Of a stretch of 64,000 nt of DNA, positions 1-10,536 are shown piece after piece. Source of the stretch: Sanderia malayensis (taxonomy: Eukaryota; Cnidaria; Scyphozoa; Semaeostomeae; Pelagiidae); contig RQOL01000532.1 of assembly GCA_013076295.1 (NCBI GenBank), forward strand, positions 2,418,001 through 2,482,000, written 5' to 3'. The position numbers and the translations under genes were made by a program. The number at the start of each line of letters is the position of its first letter. The first letter of the stretch is position 1. Below the pieces are notes generated by a model, which saw only the letters and a program-made list of their open reading frames with translations, was not told where the DNA came from and searched no databases.

Positions 1-56
1 TTATACATATCATATGATAGCTATGAGGAAGAATTTAACAAGGCTAATGATCATAC

Positions 57-519
57 CACAATTTTACTTCTCCCAATGACAACAGCATTTTTTCCTTTTA
101 CATCTACACCGGTACTTTGAATTAATTTAAGACATCCTCTTGGAGTGCAAGGAATAAAACAATTGTTCAATTGTCCCCTTGAAAGACGTCCTGCATTTAT
201 ATCATGTAGCCTGCAAAAATAAAATAGCAATAAATAATCAACAATTGGCCATTAATAATTCCAACAATGCAATCCCATTTGCACAAACAAAATATTGAAA
301 GCAAGATAGCAATAGAGTGTTCTCCAATTTAGCTAAACAAAGAGGTTAATAGCAAGCTCATTTTCCAAGAGGATTGTTATATGGGATGCTCATCATATCA
401 CCATAGCATGAAAAACGTATAAACATAAACTTGCCCATCAACATCTTTTTCAGGCAAGACAGCATTAGTGCACAGATCAGCATCGATATTTTCAATACAA
501 TCAAGTGGCAATTGCACAG
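57..519 (-). CDS. MTHFD1: MTHFD1-type C1-tetrahydrofolate synthase, partial (two exons)
   Basis: Two minus-strand exons with GT/AG borders, at about 431-519 and 57-210. The first encodes VQLPLD, then ENID and PEKDVDGQ. The second encodes [23 protein letters not shown] and ends in VVIGRSKIV. These are the signature blocks of the methylenetetrahydrofolate dehydrogenase/cyclohydrolase (FolD) domain, which interconverts one-carbon folates; the GRS block belongs to its NADP-binding part. The gene continues past the left edge. Whether a C-terminal formyl-THF synthetase domain follows cannot be seen, so an MTHFD2-like or mono-domain paralogue is possible. The first 80-90 residues of the domain should lie at higher coordinates, but only about 107 bases separate this gene from the CIP2A stop codon and nothing there looks coding. 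Confidence 0.85.
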
Positions 520-626
520 CTATTTTGAAAGTAAGTAAGTAAAATTTTAGTATAATTATGGTTTAGTTTACAGGCTAAGAAAACATACACAGTACATAGA
601 TGTAAAGAACATAGAAATTAAATGAA

Positions 627-3600
627 TCACTTGCTTAGATTATGAATCATTGCTTGTATCTGAGCATGTTTCTCAAGTTGAGCTTTTAAATGTCCCAATG
701 CGTCACTCTATTCTTTCAAGTCCTTCTCATATTTTGTATTTAATAGTTTCAATGAAGATAACTGCAAGATTAATTAATAATGTTAATAATAATGTTCATC
801 GTGGTTATCAACAATGTCAAAGACATAATTAAAATATATATTTGTTCATTATTTTCAATATAATTGAAGATAATTACCGTGTGGTTCATTTCTGACTTTG
901 CATTCTCTGCAGCTGTTAATTTTTTCTCCGACTTTTTCACTTTCAACTCTAACTCAGACTTTTTCTTTTCTTGCAATTTTATTTCTTCTTGTAATTCAGA
1001 GATCAATTTTGTTGATGCTAAATTAATAACGGCATGCATTAATGAACAAATAAATAAACAAATAGATAAGATTAAATTAAAAGTAGGAAACTCGTAAACT
1101 AATAAATTAAATGATAAGCCAACATATTTCCAATACCCTCCATAGTTTTTTCATGCTCTTTTACTTTCATTATAATATTCTTTTTTTCTTTCTCTGACTT
1201 GTTATCTTGTTGCAAGACTCTGAAATAAAAAAGAATTTAAATCTTCATCTAACAAGCTTCCAATCATCCTGACCTGTTCTATGTTAGTAATAGTGTTTTC
1301 TTAAAACGATCTAAATAATTTTCCCCATAACACAATAAAAAAGAAGGAAAAAAATTACTCACCTATCGCATTTATTTTTTAGATCTTCATTTTGCCTACA
1401 ACACATGTTTTCCATTTCAACAAGGGTCTTGTTTTCAGTTGTAACAAGTTCAAAATTTCGCTGTATCCTTACCAACCTGCAACCAATAAACATTTTTATC
1501 GTCATCCTCATCAATCCTCATCAATCATCATCCTCATCAATCATCACTGTATAGCTTGCCACTTTAATTGAATGAACGAAGTATTATGATAACTAATTAT
1601 TTTAATACCTATCTTCTTCATCTGCATATAATAGTTTCAGTTCTTCGTGTTCCTTGGCAATCTTTGTTAAGCCCTCTACCTCATTCTTAAGCGCATTCAG
1701 CTAAAAATTAATAAACAATTAATAAAAAAATTATAGTCAACTACCCAAGAAGAGTTTTACTCATTCATTATCAACATCATGACATAATCTTTCCATTTTT
1801 CATTTACTTTTTCACTGACTTCTTCTCTTTCTTTTGACGAAGCTTCAAAATGTTCCTTCAACTTCAATTCCATTTCCACTTTCTCTTGCCTCACCTTTTG
1901 AGACTCCTTCATCAATTCTTCATAAAAACAAAACACAGAATCAAAGGCATCTGGAGACAGTAAATTAAAGCAACTGCTAACTTTTACAGTGCTACTTTCT
2001 CCAGCTAAAATAAAAGCCACCATTTACCTTGATTTTTTTGGACTTCCTCTCGGAGCTTTGCTGTTATATGTTGGATTTTATCTTCCTCTCGTTCAACTTC
2101 TGTGCAGAACTGGATAAAGACAGATGGTAAACTATTATAATTACTTAACTGTAAATTGGGATATTAATTGAAAGTTTATAGCATGCATAATAAAATAGGA
2201 AATGAAAACCAACCAATCATATTGTGCCTTCAAGTGTTCGTTATACTTTTTCAGCGAAATATTTATTTCTGATAAGTTTGCTTTCTGCTCTTCTATTGAC
2301 GAATAATTATGTTCTACTTCTCTTAATCTAAAACAGAAAATAATGATTAAATAAAACTACAATTTTTATCATTGTCATCTATGTCTTCCAATCATAAAAT
2401 AATATTATAAGATAATAATAAATATTATCTGTTTATCTGTCTATCATCTCACTCAAGAATGGTAAAAGCATTCTTGAGTGAGATGATAAAAATAGAATAA
2501 ACCTTTTCTGTTGATTCTCTGTCTGATGTGTTCAAAAGATTGATTACTTGTTTCAAGTAGCAATGCAAATCATTGTACCTAATCATGAAATAGATAATCA
2601 AAGAAGTTGTAATATCAAATGTGATCAACGAGAAATTTTTAAAAGGAAAAATACCTTGACATATAAATACAAAGCTAGTTGAGCTCAGTACATCAAAGAA
2701 CAAGATGCTTTGTTTGATATATCATTAACAATGGCAAATTGATCATAATATGTAATATGATTAGATTCCACTCTTATTCTCACTGTAAAAGCACTATCAA
2801 GCCCAGGGGGATTATTTAATTTTTGAGGTTCAAAATGGGAGGCTTATTAGAGAGGGAGTTTAAAAAATATGGACAGCTTAAGAATGCAGCTTTTACAGTA
2901 ATTAAACTTACCCAGCAAGATATTCCTGTAGTTGACAACACTTGATAAAGTCAATGAATAAATTACAAGAATGTCTTCTTACTTGCTCACTGTTTCCTTT
3001 CAGAATGAAACTGAAAACCATATGAAACATTTGGTTCATGTTCTTCTTGTTAAAAACCTGATAAAAAAAATTGTCTATTTATTAAATGACCCTAGTGCAT
3101 CTAAAGTTGAAAGTTAAAAAAAACAAAATTTGATTACACACCAAGCTATTTCAATTAAAACAAAGGTACATTGTGGCATGAAAATTCCAATTGGAATGCT
3201 TGACTTATTTATAAAAAAAGTTTGTTACATGAGTGCTTAATTGCATCAAGACTCAACTAAGCTTCCATTGCTAGCACAATGAAACAATTAGTGACAAAAA
3301 AGATAATGCTAAGATGCAATAAAAAACAACAAAACATATTATGAGTCAAAAGAGAATAAAGAAATTCAATGATGTGCTTACTATTGCATTGATATAGTCC
3401 TGTAGATTTGCATTAGATCTGCAAATGTTTGCAAGAGAGCCAAGGCAGGGCAACGTAAAGCTTGACTCAGCAGAAACACAGCAAATAAAATACACAATAC
3501 AGTACATCCTCGATTATCCGAACAAGTTGAACTCAATTTTTTGCTGGGCTGTTCGGATACGCCAAAAATTCGGATAATCAAGGACAAAAATTTTACCTAC

Positions 3601-5124
3601 TAATCCTGCTATAAAGTTTATTTTTATCACCCAGAATAGTCACCGGGTGCTCAAATGGAAGATTGGACGATCACAATTAGTCAAAACTCGTGAGTTTTGA
3701 AATTCCTATTCGATTTCCTTTCAGCGGTTTCAGTAATTATAAACACAAATATGAAAACTGATGTGTTAATTTGACTTTGACAAAGGGCAAAAATTTAAAA
3801 AGACAACATATATTTTATTTGGTGATCGAGAGTAGGATTGCAGTGGGTGTTCGGATAATCAGGGATAGGATAATCGAGGTTCGGATAATCGAGGATGTAC
3901 TGTGCTACAGTAAAAACACGCACACAAGAACCTGCAAATTTTGCATTTAACAAAAACTCCTTCTGAAAGCTGCAGCATGGAAACTGACACCTTTGTTTCA
4001 TGTTCACAAAAATACATTGATGATTAGCTCACATTTTTGACACAAGATATCTGATTAGGTTCTCTTCCTCTCCAAGGAGCTGTTTAATTTTCAGCTTATA
4101 TGTTATTTGTTGCAGAAGTTGAAGACCCTAAAAATAAACACCAACATAAAATTCACTGGTTCAAAATTCAATTGTTTAAAAAACAATACGTATGTTTGTC
4201 TTTTGTGTTCTAAACAATAGCTCAAGACCATTGGGAGCATAGCTTACATGGAAGGTTATAGCTTCATCACTTGTTGCTGACTGTCGCATGAAAAAGTTTA
4301 CCAATGTTGGTGTCAGTTGAAATGAGTCTTGTAGAAACCGTTGTATCTTATCATTTTCAACTGCAAAATTAACAATGAAGGTTCTTAAGAAGAAGAATCA
4401 GAGTATAAAAGAGAATATGTAATTGCAAAATAAATGAATAATAGTTTATTTTGTACATCTTACCTAAACATGACAAAAATAGTATTGCCTTTATATGAAC
4501 ATTTGACTTTAAAGTAGCATCATTTAAAATTTTCACAAGTATGGATAAACTATATCTGCATGTATAGTAATGTTTTGGAACTAAAAACCTTCCAAAGTAT
4601 TCTCAATTCCATGGTTTTGGCTTGCTATAGCAGTAAGCAACTAAAAAAAACAATCCTTAATTACGGTAACATCAACAAAATGTTGCAAATGAAAATCGAC
4701 CTGTTTGTCAAGTAAAGTATAACAAAACTGGCAAGACAAACAACAACGAAATTCCTCGCCCGCCCACTCGTCACATCAGCAGATAAAAAAACTGAACAAT
4801 TTCGGCCACAATTTAGACCACCTAAAGGATGGGTTTGGGATTAGCTTTAAATATTTTTGGGGTTGAGGAAAGGATTAAAGTTGCTTAGAATTATTCAAGG
4901 TTTTAGAATCAAAATTGGGTAAAATTGCAGGAGGCTGGGCTTGCGTTGCGACGACACTTTCTGTCCTTGTGTTGCAGAAAGTTAAGGACAGAAAGTCTGA
5001 AAACTAAAAAGCTTACGTCCAATTCTCTTTCAAGGTCTTTTATTGCCTGCTCTTTTTGATTGCTCCTGTAATGCTGAAAAGCAGCTCTGAATGATTTGAG
5101 GCAAACGGATATATTCAAGTCCAT
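627..5124 (-). CDS. CIP2A: CIP2A-like protein, left copy, internally deleted
   Basis: CIP2A is an inhibitor of PP2A with an N-terminal armadillo-like fold and a long C-terminal coiled coil. The start at 5124 (MDLNISVCLKSFRAAF) matches the family N-terminus. Further exons encode an LLTAIASQNHGIENTLEGF block (about 4462-4645), VENDKIQRFLQ (about 4238-4362), GLQLLQQITYKLKIKQLL (about 4026-4127), a short exon near 3381-3428, FHMVFSFILKGNSEQ (about 2912-3059) and YNDLHCYLKQVINLLN (to about 2510). After that the sequence jumps to heptad-rich coiled-coil exons (2330 down to 890) and a last exon ending HAQIQAMIHNLSK. About 300 middle residues, relative to the human protein, are missing. A TAG at 708-710 interrupts the last exon, where the other copy has AAA. 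It may be a damaged allele or a pseudogene. Identification is from remembered family sequence. Confidence 0.78.
2442..2488. repeat. Perfect 20-bp hairpin at the CIP2A deletion junction
   Basis: Arm TATCATCTCACTCAAGAATG (2442-2461), a 7-base spacer, and its exact reverse complement (2469-2488). The homology with the right arm breaks at 2440/2441, at the outer edge of the hairpin, so the hairpin marks the point where the middle exons are missing in this copy. It lies in a non-coding stretch between the last armadillo exon and the first coiled-coil exon. Confidence 0.9.
3500..3902. mobile_element. pogo/Tigger-like MITE in a CIP2A intron
   Basis: An element of about 400 bp with terminal inverted repeats: CAGTACATCCTCGATTATCC at the left and its reverse complement ending at 3902. 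Internal repeats of TTCGGATAATC occur near both ends. CAGT-starting ends with a cgattatccgaa core resemble the ends of pogo-class Tc1/mariner elements. There is no transposase, so it is non-autonomous. It is preceded by TA, but a TA on the other side is not clear. It lies in the block that the right arm lacks. Confidence 0.75.
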
Positions 5125-5441
5125 TTCGAATATCAGTTAATTAACCCTAAGGTAGGTGGGTAGGTTGATATCTTTCATCTACCTTCAGAAATCGGGAGAA
5201 ATTCAGACGGAATCACCCAAACCTCGTTTCCACGAAGGCCGAAAAACTGGCGTACTCAAGTCCAAGTTTTTCGTGTAATATTATAAGACCCTTTCCCGTT
5301 GGTTGTTGCTAGATATCAAAGGCCAGAGGAAGGTTGACGAGAATTAATATTTCCGTGATTCACGACCGAGACCGAGAACAATTGTCGTGCAGCAGTATAC
5401 GTCGTTTGTTGTCGGAATATCTGCAGGGCCCAGCCATAGAA

Positions 5442-5909
5442 TACCGTAAATTCTCGAATAAGCCCCCGGGGGCTTATTTGCAAAAATGAATTTTTGGGTG
5501 GTGGCTTATTCGAGGGGAGGGCTTATTTGAGGGGGGGGGCTTATTTCAAAGTCTTGCTTTTTCCTCAAAGGTTGACAGAAAAAAGACGACATAGTTTTCT
5601 CAATCGGCTAAACTTTTTTCACAAAGTGCTTGTGATGATTTAACAAAAATTATAATTTGTTTATTGTCACGAAAATCGCGTTTCTTTTTGCTTTTTTGTC
5701 TCGAGTCAAAGGAAGTGATACTGTATAGCTATTGTCCTGTGGGGCTTTCTCGAATTAAGATATTATTCTGCACTTATGCTTCCCTCGAATAAGACCCCAT
5801 GGAGGCTTATTCGAGGAGGGGGCTTATTTGCCAAAATGATTTTTTAGGTGGGGGCTTAATCGAGGGGGCGCTTATTCGAACGTGGGGGCTTATTCGAGGA
5901 TTTACGGTA
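5442..5909. mobile_element. MITE with TACCGTAAAT termini, left copy
   Basis: Bounded by TACCGTAAATTCTCGAATAA and the inverse form ending ATTTACGGTA. The subterminal parts are rich in repeated (G)GGGGCTTATTCGAG / CTCGAATAAGCCCCC motifs, so the ends can pair over a long stretch. The central part is unique and non-coding. No transposase is present. It lies 318 bases upstream of the CIP2A start and also in the right arm, so it predates the duplication or the haplotype split. Confidence 0.85.
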
Positions 5910-6526
5910 ATGCCTGTAATGTCTTCAATATCTTTTATGATACAAACGCAGCAAACGACGACGAGAGAAATCGCAAATCATTCCTCAAATTATTAGACAT
6001 GCGCATTTGTAATGTAACAAGACTTCACACAACCAAATATATTAAATAATGTCAGGGGATTAGATAAATATGAGAATTACATTTTGAAATTTTAATGTTT
6101 TGGAGGCATAAAATGGTGTTTTCACAACTCTTTTATAATTTAGAGGTCTGGGGCTTAGCCTTATGTTGTACAGTTTTGGCGCGAAATTAAAAATAGTGAT
6201 AACGATAATGAAAAACTTAACTTTTCAAACCGACATTACATTACAAAATCTGAAATATCTTATCGTGAAGTTCTGATTCATTTATCTGAAACATAATGAA
6301 TATCGAACAACAAGAGTGGTGAAGTTGGAAAAGTTCTACCTGACATGGCAACTAACATAGATTACCTAAGAAAAGAGGTTAGTTCTTAAGTTCTTTAATT
6401 TATTATTCACTGATTTCTGCGTCATGCATCCAGATTTACGTGGTTTATTTTGATTGTGTAGTTAAGGAAGCTTGAAATATCAGAAACTTGCCCTAGTTAA
6501 CGTGACGTCAAGTTATTGAGAACCAA

Positions 6527-6829
6527 TCACTTACATGATCTCTGCCAAATTCTTGAATACAGTAAAAGCATGTAAGTCGAAACAGATTCCAACGATCTTT
6601 TCTTTCCACGTGGTTTATCAGATGGATAATGGAGGACTGGCATACGTCCATGATACATCTTGAACTTTGCATACCAGATACGAATTACTTCGAATCTAAA
6701 TGAGCTTTGCGAAAGAGCATTTTTTGATAACTGCTCGTGAAGATTATTGCTGTTGCGCCATAAAGTATCACCGTTGACTAAGACGTACATCTCACAAAGT
6801 CTATCGAAAATTCCGTTTTGCTTCCTCAC
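6527..6829 (-). other. Unrecognised 100-codon open frame
   Basis: An ATG-started frame, with WRNSNNLHEQLSKNA, FEVIRIWYAKFKMYHGR and HYPSDKPRGKKR stretches. The composition looks protein-like rather than low complexity, but I recognise no family. It lies in 6521-7224, which has no counterpart in the right arm, between the palindrome arm and satellite A. It could be an exon or a fragment of a lost or mobile gene. No clear splice partner was found. Confidence 0.25.
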
Positions 6830-7224
6830 ACTTCTACACTGGGGTTCCAGAAGTAACGCCTGATGAAAATGGCGTATAGAAGTGGCCCTAGGCCTGAGAA
6901 AGAAAATTTACATAACCATATAAAACTACCAAACGTGTTTCAATAGCGAATTTCTTTAGCAGAAGTATACTCAAAATTTCACAAATTTTCAAAGGAAAAC
7001 ATAATTTAAACTATATCATATTGTTTTGCAATAATATTAAAAGAAATCTGCGAAGAGGTCACTTAAAAAATGTTCACGAAAATTTATTGAAGTGGAGAAA
7101 TTAAAACGCCAATAATTATAATTTCTTTCACTCAAAGCCACGCAAATTCTCTCTCATTTAAAAGAGAATGTTTTAAAACTTTGAAAGATATAAGAATTAT
7201 TTGTGTAACTGTCTTGACCTTTTA

Positions 7225-8808
7225 CAATTCACGGTTTGAGGGCGCTGATTATGAATATTGAAGTCGTTTTTGAAATTTTCGAAATTTAAGGTGTCAAAAA
7301 TGGGAGTGAACATGAACAACTTCTACTCGCTTGCCCATGCGCGAGTCAAAAATGGGAGCATGGCATTTAAAAAAACTAAAGTTGTCAGAAATTGATGAAA
7401 ATCACCAAAAAGTACAGTTTAATGGCGCTGATTATGAATATCGAGGTCATTTTTGAAAATTTTGCAGTTTAGGGTGTCAAAAATGGGAGTAAACTTGAAC
7501 AGAATCTACTCGCTTGCCCATGCGCAAGTCAAAATAAGAGCATGTTATCGAAAAAAACTAAAGTTGTCAGAAATTGATGAAAGTCACCAGAAAGTAGAGT
7601 TTGAGGGCGCTGATTATGAATATCGAAATCATTTTTGAAAAATTTGCATTTTAGGGTGTCAAAAATGGGAGTAAACTTGAACAAATTCTACTCGTTTGCC
7701 CATGCGCGAGTCAAAAATGGGAGCATGTCATTTAAAAAAACTAAGGTTGTCAGAAGTTGATGAAAATCACCAAAAAGTACAATTTAATGGCGCTGATTAT
7801 GAATATTGAAGTCATTTTTGAAAATTTTGCATTTTAGGGTGTCAAAAATGGGAGTAAACTTGAACAACTTCTACTCGTTTGCCCATGCGCGAGTCAAAAA
7901 TGGGAGCATGTTATCGAAAAAAACTAAAGCTGTCAGAAAATGATGAAAGTCAGCAGAAAGTACGGTTTAAGGGCGCTGATTATGAATATCGAGGTAATTT
8001 TTGAAATTTTTGAAATTTAGGGTGTCAAAAATGGGAGTAAGCTTTAACAACTTTTACTCGCTTGCCCATGCGCGAGTCAAAAATGGGAGCATGTTATCGA
8101 AAAGAACAAAGGTTGTCAGAAATTGATGAAAATTATCAAAAAGTACAGTTTAAGAAGCGCTGATTACGAATATTGAGGTCATTTTAAAAAATTTTTCAGT
8201 TTACGGTGTCAAAAATGGGAGTAAGCTTGAACAACTCCTAGTCGCTTGCCCATGCGCGAGTCAAATATAAGAGCATGTTATCGAAAAAAACTAAAGTTAT
8301 CAGAAATTGATGAAAATCACCAAAAAGTACAGTTTAATGGCGCTGATTATGAATATCGAGGTCATTTTTGAAAATTTTGCAGTTTAGGGTGTCAAAATAG
8401 GAGTAAATTTGAACAAAATCTACTCGCTTGCCCATGCGCGAGTAAAAAATGGGAGCATGTTATCGAAAAATACTGAAGTTGTCAAAAATTGATGAAAATC
8501 ACCAAAAAGTACATTTTTTGGGCGCTGACTATTTATATCAAGGTCATTTTTAAAATTTTTGCAATTTAGCGTGTCGAAAATTGGAGTAAGCTTGAAAATG
8601 GGGAGACCAGGTTATCGAAAAGAACCAAAATTGTCAGAAGTTGATGACAATCAAATGTAAAGTTTAATGGCGCTGATTAATATCGAGGTCATTTTTGAAA
8701 TTTTTGCAGTTTAGGGTGTCAAAAATCGGAGTAAAATTGAACCACTTCTACTTGCGTGCCCATGCGCGAGTCAAAAATGGGAGCATGTTTTCGAAAAACA
8801 CTAAATAC
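7225..8808 (+). repeat. Satellite A, forward array (about 183-bp unit)
   Basis: Tandem units phased by GGCGCTGATTATGAATAT at 7241, 7424, 7606 and 7789, a period of about 183 bases. Each unit also carries GTCAAAAATGGGAGT, TGCCCATGCGCGAGTC and TGTCAGAAATTGATGAAAA blocks. About eight to nine diverged copies are present. Open frames seen here are repeat read-through with no coding meaning. Confidence 0.92.
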
Positions 8809-10436
8809 TAAATTTTTAAAAGTAAGTTATATATTCAAATTCAGCACACCAAATTTGTACTTTCCACAAAATTTGATGCAAATTGAAAGAGTTTGAAAAA
8901 TTGCATCAAAAGTGGGAAGTCATCAAAAGTGGGAAGTGGGAAGTCAGGAAAAGTGGGAATCATCATACCAAAATTGTATTTTCCATCAAACTTCATGCAA
9001 ATTGAACGAGTTTGAAAAATTGCATATTGCCCTTTTCTACCCCGTCTTATTCCCCCAAAATATGAAAATTTCAAAAAGTAAGTTTCAGATTCAAATTCTA
9101 CGCCCTAAATTAGTACTTTCCGCCAAATTTGATGCAAATTGAACGAGTTTGAAAAATTGCATATTGCCCTTCTTTTACCCCGTTTTATTCCCCCAAAAAA
9201 TTAAAATTTCAAAAACAAGTTCCATATTCAATTTCAGTATAACAAAATTGTACTTTCCACGAAATTTGAAACAAATTGAAAGAGTTTGAAAAATTGCATC
9301 AAAAGTGGGAAGTCATCAAAAATGGAAAGTGGGAAATCAAGAAAAAGTGGGAAGTCAGCAAAAATGGGATGTCATCATACCAAAATTGTACTTTCCGCCA
9401 AGTTTGATGCAAATTGAACGAGTTTCACAAATTGCATAGTGCCCCCTTTTACTCCGTTTTATGCCCACAAAAGATGAAAATTTCAAAAACCAGTTTCATA
9501 TTCAAATTCAGCACACCAAATTTGTACTTTCCATAAAATTTTATGTAAATTGAAAGAGTTTGAAAAATTGCATCAAAAGTGGGAAGTCATCAAAAGTGGG
9601 AAGTGGGAAGTCAGGAAAAAGTGGGAAGTCATCAAAAATGGAAAGTGGGAAGTCAAGAAAAAGTGGGAAGTCAGCAAAAATGGGAAGTAATCATACCAAA
9701 ATTGTACTTTCAACGAAATTTGATGCCAATTGAGCGAGCTTTAAAAATTGCATATTGCCCCCTTTTACCCCATTTTATTCTCCAAAAAAATTAAAATTTC
9801 AAAAAACAAGTTCCATATTCAATTTCAGTATAACAAAATTGTACTTTCCACGAAATTTGATACAAATTGAAAGAGTTTGAAAAATTGCATCAAAAGTGGG
9901 AAGTCATCAAAAGTGGGAAGTGGGAAGTCAAGAAAAAGTGGGAAGTCAGGAAAAGTGGGAATCATCATACCAAAATTGTATTTTCCCACAAACTTCATGC
10001 AAATTGAACGATTTTGAAAAATTGCATATTACCCTTTTCTACCCCGTCGTATTCCCCCAAAACATGAACATTTCAAAAAGTAAGTTTCAGATTCAAGTTC
10101 TACGCCCTAAATTTGTGCTTTCCACTAAATTTGATGCAAATTGAACGAATTTGAAAAATTGCATATTGCCCCCTTTCACCCCATTTTATTACCCCAAAGC
10201 ATTAAAATTTGAAAAACCAGTTTCATATTCAAATTCAGCACACCAAATTTGTACTTTCCACAAAATTTGATGCAAATTGAAAGATTTTGAAAAATTGCAT
10301 CAAAAGTGGGAAGTCATCAAAAGTGGGAAGTGGGAAGTCAGGAAAAAGTGGGAAGTCATCAAAAGTGGGAAGTCATCAAAAGTGGGAAGTCATCAAAAAT
10401 GGAAAGTGGGAAGTCAAGAAAAAGTGGGAAGTCAGC
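8809..10436 (+). repeat. Satellite B, forward array with GTGGGAAGTC minisatellite
   Basis: Units of roughly 140 bases built from TTGATGCAAATTGAACGAGT, TTGAAAAATTGCATATTGCC, TACCCCGTTTTATTCCCCCA and AAATTTCAAAAA blocks. At several positions a nested minisatellite of AAAGTGGGAAGTCATC / AAAGTGGGAAGTCAGG variants is expanded (about 8905-8965, 9300-9370, 9577-9690, 9893-9965 and 10303-10436). The array runs into the assembly gap while still inside a minisatellite tract. Confidence 0.92.
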
Positions 10437-10536
10437 NNNNNNNNNNNNNNNNNNNNNNNNNNNNNNNNNNNNNNNNNNNNNNNNNNNNNNNNNNNNNNNN
10501 NNNNNNNNNNNNNNNNNNNNNNNNNNNNNNNNNNNN
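10437..10536. other. Assembly gap, exactly 100 N
   Basis: A run of 100 N, the conventional placeholder for a gap of unknown size. It lies at the centre of symmetry of the inverted duplication, within satellite B. Confidence 0.99.

Larger units (their letters stand above)
694..6520. repeat. Left arm of giant inverted duplication
   Basis: This arm is the reverse complement of 15477-23161, with only scattered mismatches where I compared them. For example, the 100 bases around 5340-5440 match 16560-16690 almost perfectly. Homology stops inside the last CIP2A exon, just after GACGCATTG on the coding strand, and at the outer side next to a TGACGTCA box (6503-6510). Large differences between arms are block 2441-4186, present only here; the block at 19384-21420, present only in the right arm; and an insertion of about 1.6 kb in the right arm (16830-18430). 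Confidence 0.9.

Noticed and set aside
627..5124. USO1/p115 vesicle tether, another armadillo plus coiled-coil protein
   Set aside because: The N-terminus (CLKSF), LLQQITYKLKI and YLKQVINLLN blocks fit CIP2A, and the expected p115 N-terminal motif is absent.
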